DNA of 64,000 bases from contig CAJNDS010002647.1 of the NCBI GenBank assembly GCA_905221605.1, forward strand, positions 251,001 through 315,000, in the 5' to 3' direction. This document shows, one piece after another, positions 63,721 to 64,000 of this stretch. Position numbers and translations under genes: made by a program. The stretch's first letter is position 1. Each line of letters starts with the position of its first letter. This DNA is from Symbiodinium natans. Lineage: Eukaryota; Sar; Dinophyceae; Suessiales; Symbiodiniaceae. The notes under the pieces are model-generated. The model had not been told where the DNA came from. It did not search any database and saw only the letters and a program-made list of their open reading frames with translations.

Positions 63721-64000
63721 CCATGCGGAGTATGCTTGAGGGAGTGCCTCGTCGCATCAGAGCTATATCAAGCAAAGCAACAAGGCAAAGAAGCAGACCC
63801 TGCTGGTTGCCCCTGTCTGCAGGGCTTTTGGGACGTAGAGTTGGACAGCCTTTTGGACCAGCAATATCCCCCCAGGGTAACTGGCTGACGCAGACGCGAC
63901 GCACACGCGAGGCACACGCGAGGCAAAATGCCGCATGTGACACCATCCAATTTTAAAACATCGAACTTAGTTTCCCGCAGAAACGAATGTCCGACCATCG

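Noticed and set aside
1-64000. tRNA, rRNA or snRNA genes
   Set aside because: No cloverleaf-compatible or conserved rRNA sequence was recognised by eye; a covariance-model scan would be needed to exclude them.

Overview
The window looks like nuclear DNA of a peridinin-type dinoflagellate, probably a Symbiodinium relative. The reasons are: a nuclear gene for the photosystem II subunit PsbJ carrying a bipartite plastid leader, repeated as a tandem array; genes cut into many short exons by small introns (57, 73 and 94 bp are resolved here, all GT-AG); almost every gene on one strand for about 57 kb; several PPR genes; a large secreted-type coiled-coil protein family I recognise from dinoflagellates; a dinoflagellate-type voltage-gated channel; and GC-rich non-LTR reverse transcriptases. 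No bacterial signals, rRNA, tRNA or CRISPR were seen. Exon limits are approximate unless stated.

Layout (genes on the minus strand unless noted, so transcription runs from high to low coordinates). 0-0.5 kb: exons of a gene leaving the window. 3.3-6.9 kb: ankyrin-repeat gene. 7.15-10.0 kb: LTR-like nested repeat inside CA microsatellites. 13.9-14.8 kb: unknown gene. 15.86-20.96 kb: Pumilio (PUF) RNA-binding protein with eight repeats and a tyrosine/glycine/proline-rich N-terminus. 21.5-36.4 kb: exons of one coiled-coil family, 5' half at 33.0-36.4 kb and 3' half at 21.5-24.1 kb. Between the halves lie an unknown multi-exon gene with a signal peptide (24.3-27.2 kb) and eight psbJ copies (27.6-32.8 kb). 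36.8-39.7 kb: exostosin-type (GT47) glycosyltransferase. 41.1-41.7 kb: microsatellites. 42.1-44.7 kb: voltage-gated ion channel. 47.8-50.8 kb and 54.3-55.0 kb: three PPR genes. 51.5-52.15 kb: long pyrimidine-strand tract, followed by a possible plus-strand gene. 55.9-57.1 kb: unknown gene. 57.5-61.7 kb: GC-rich island of three reverse-transcriptase pieces. 61.7-64 kb: little that can be supported.

The most striking point is the 21.5-36.4 kb interval. The 5' half of the coiled-coil protein ends at 32998 with a GT donor, and the 3' half begins at 24066 after an AG acceptor, in the same phase and at the position where the family sequence should continue. If both belong to one gene, an 8,931-bp intron contains the whole psbJ array and another gene, all in the same orientation. 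This would be a photosynthesis gene array nested in a host intron, in a lineage whose mRNAs are matured by spliced-leader trans-splicing. The nesting is inferred from sequence and needs transcript evidence.

No operon-like functional grouping is apparent. Plastid function is represented by psbJ, post-transcriptional RNA control by PUF and PPR proteins, and the secretory or surface system by GT47 and perhaps the coiled-coil protein.
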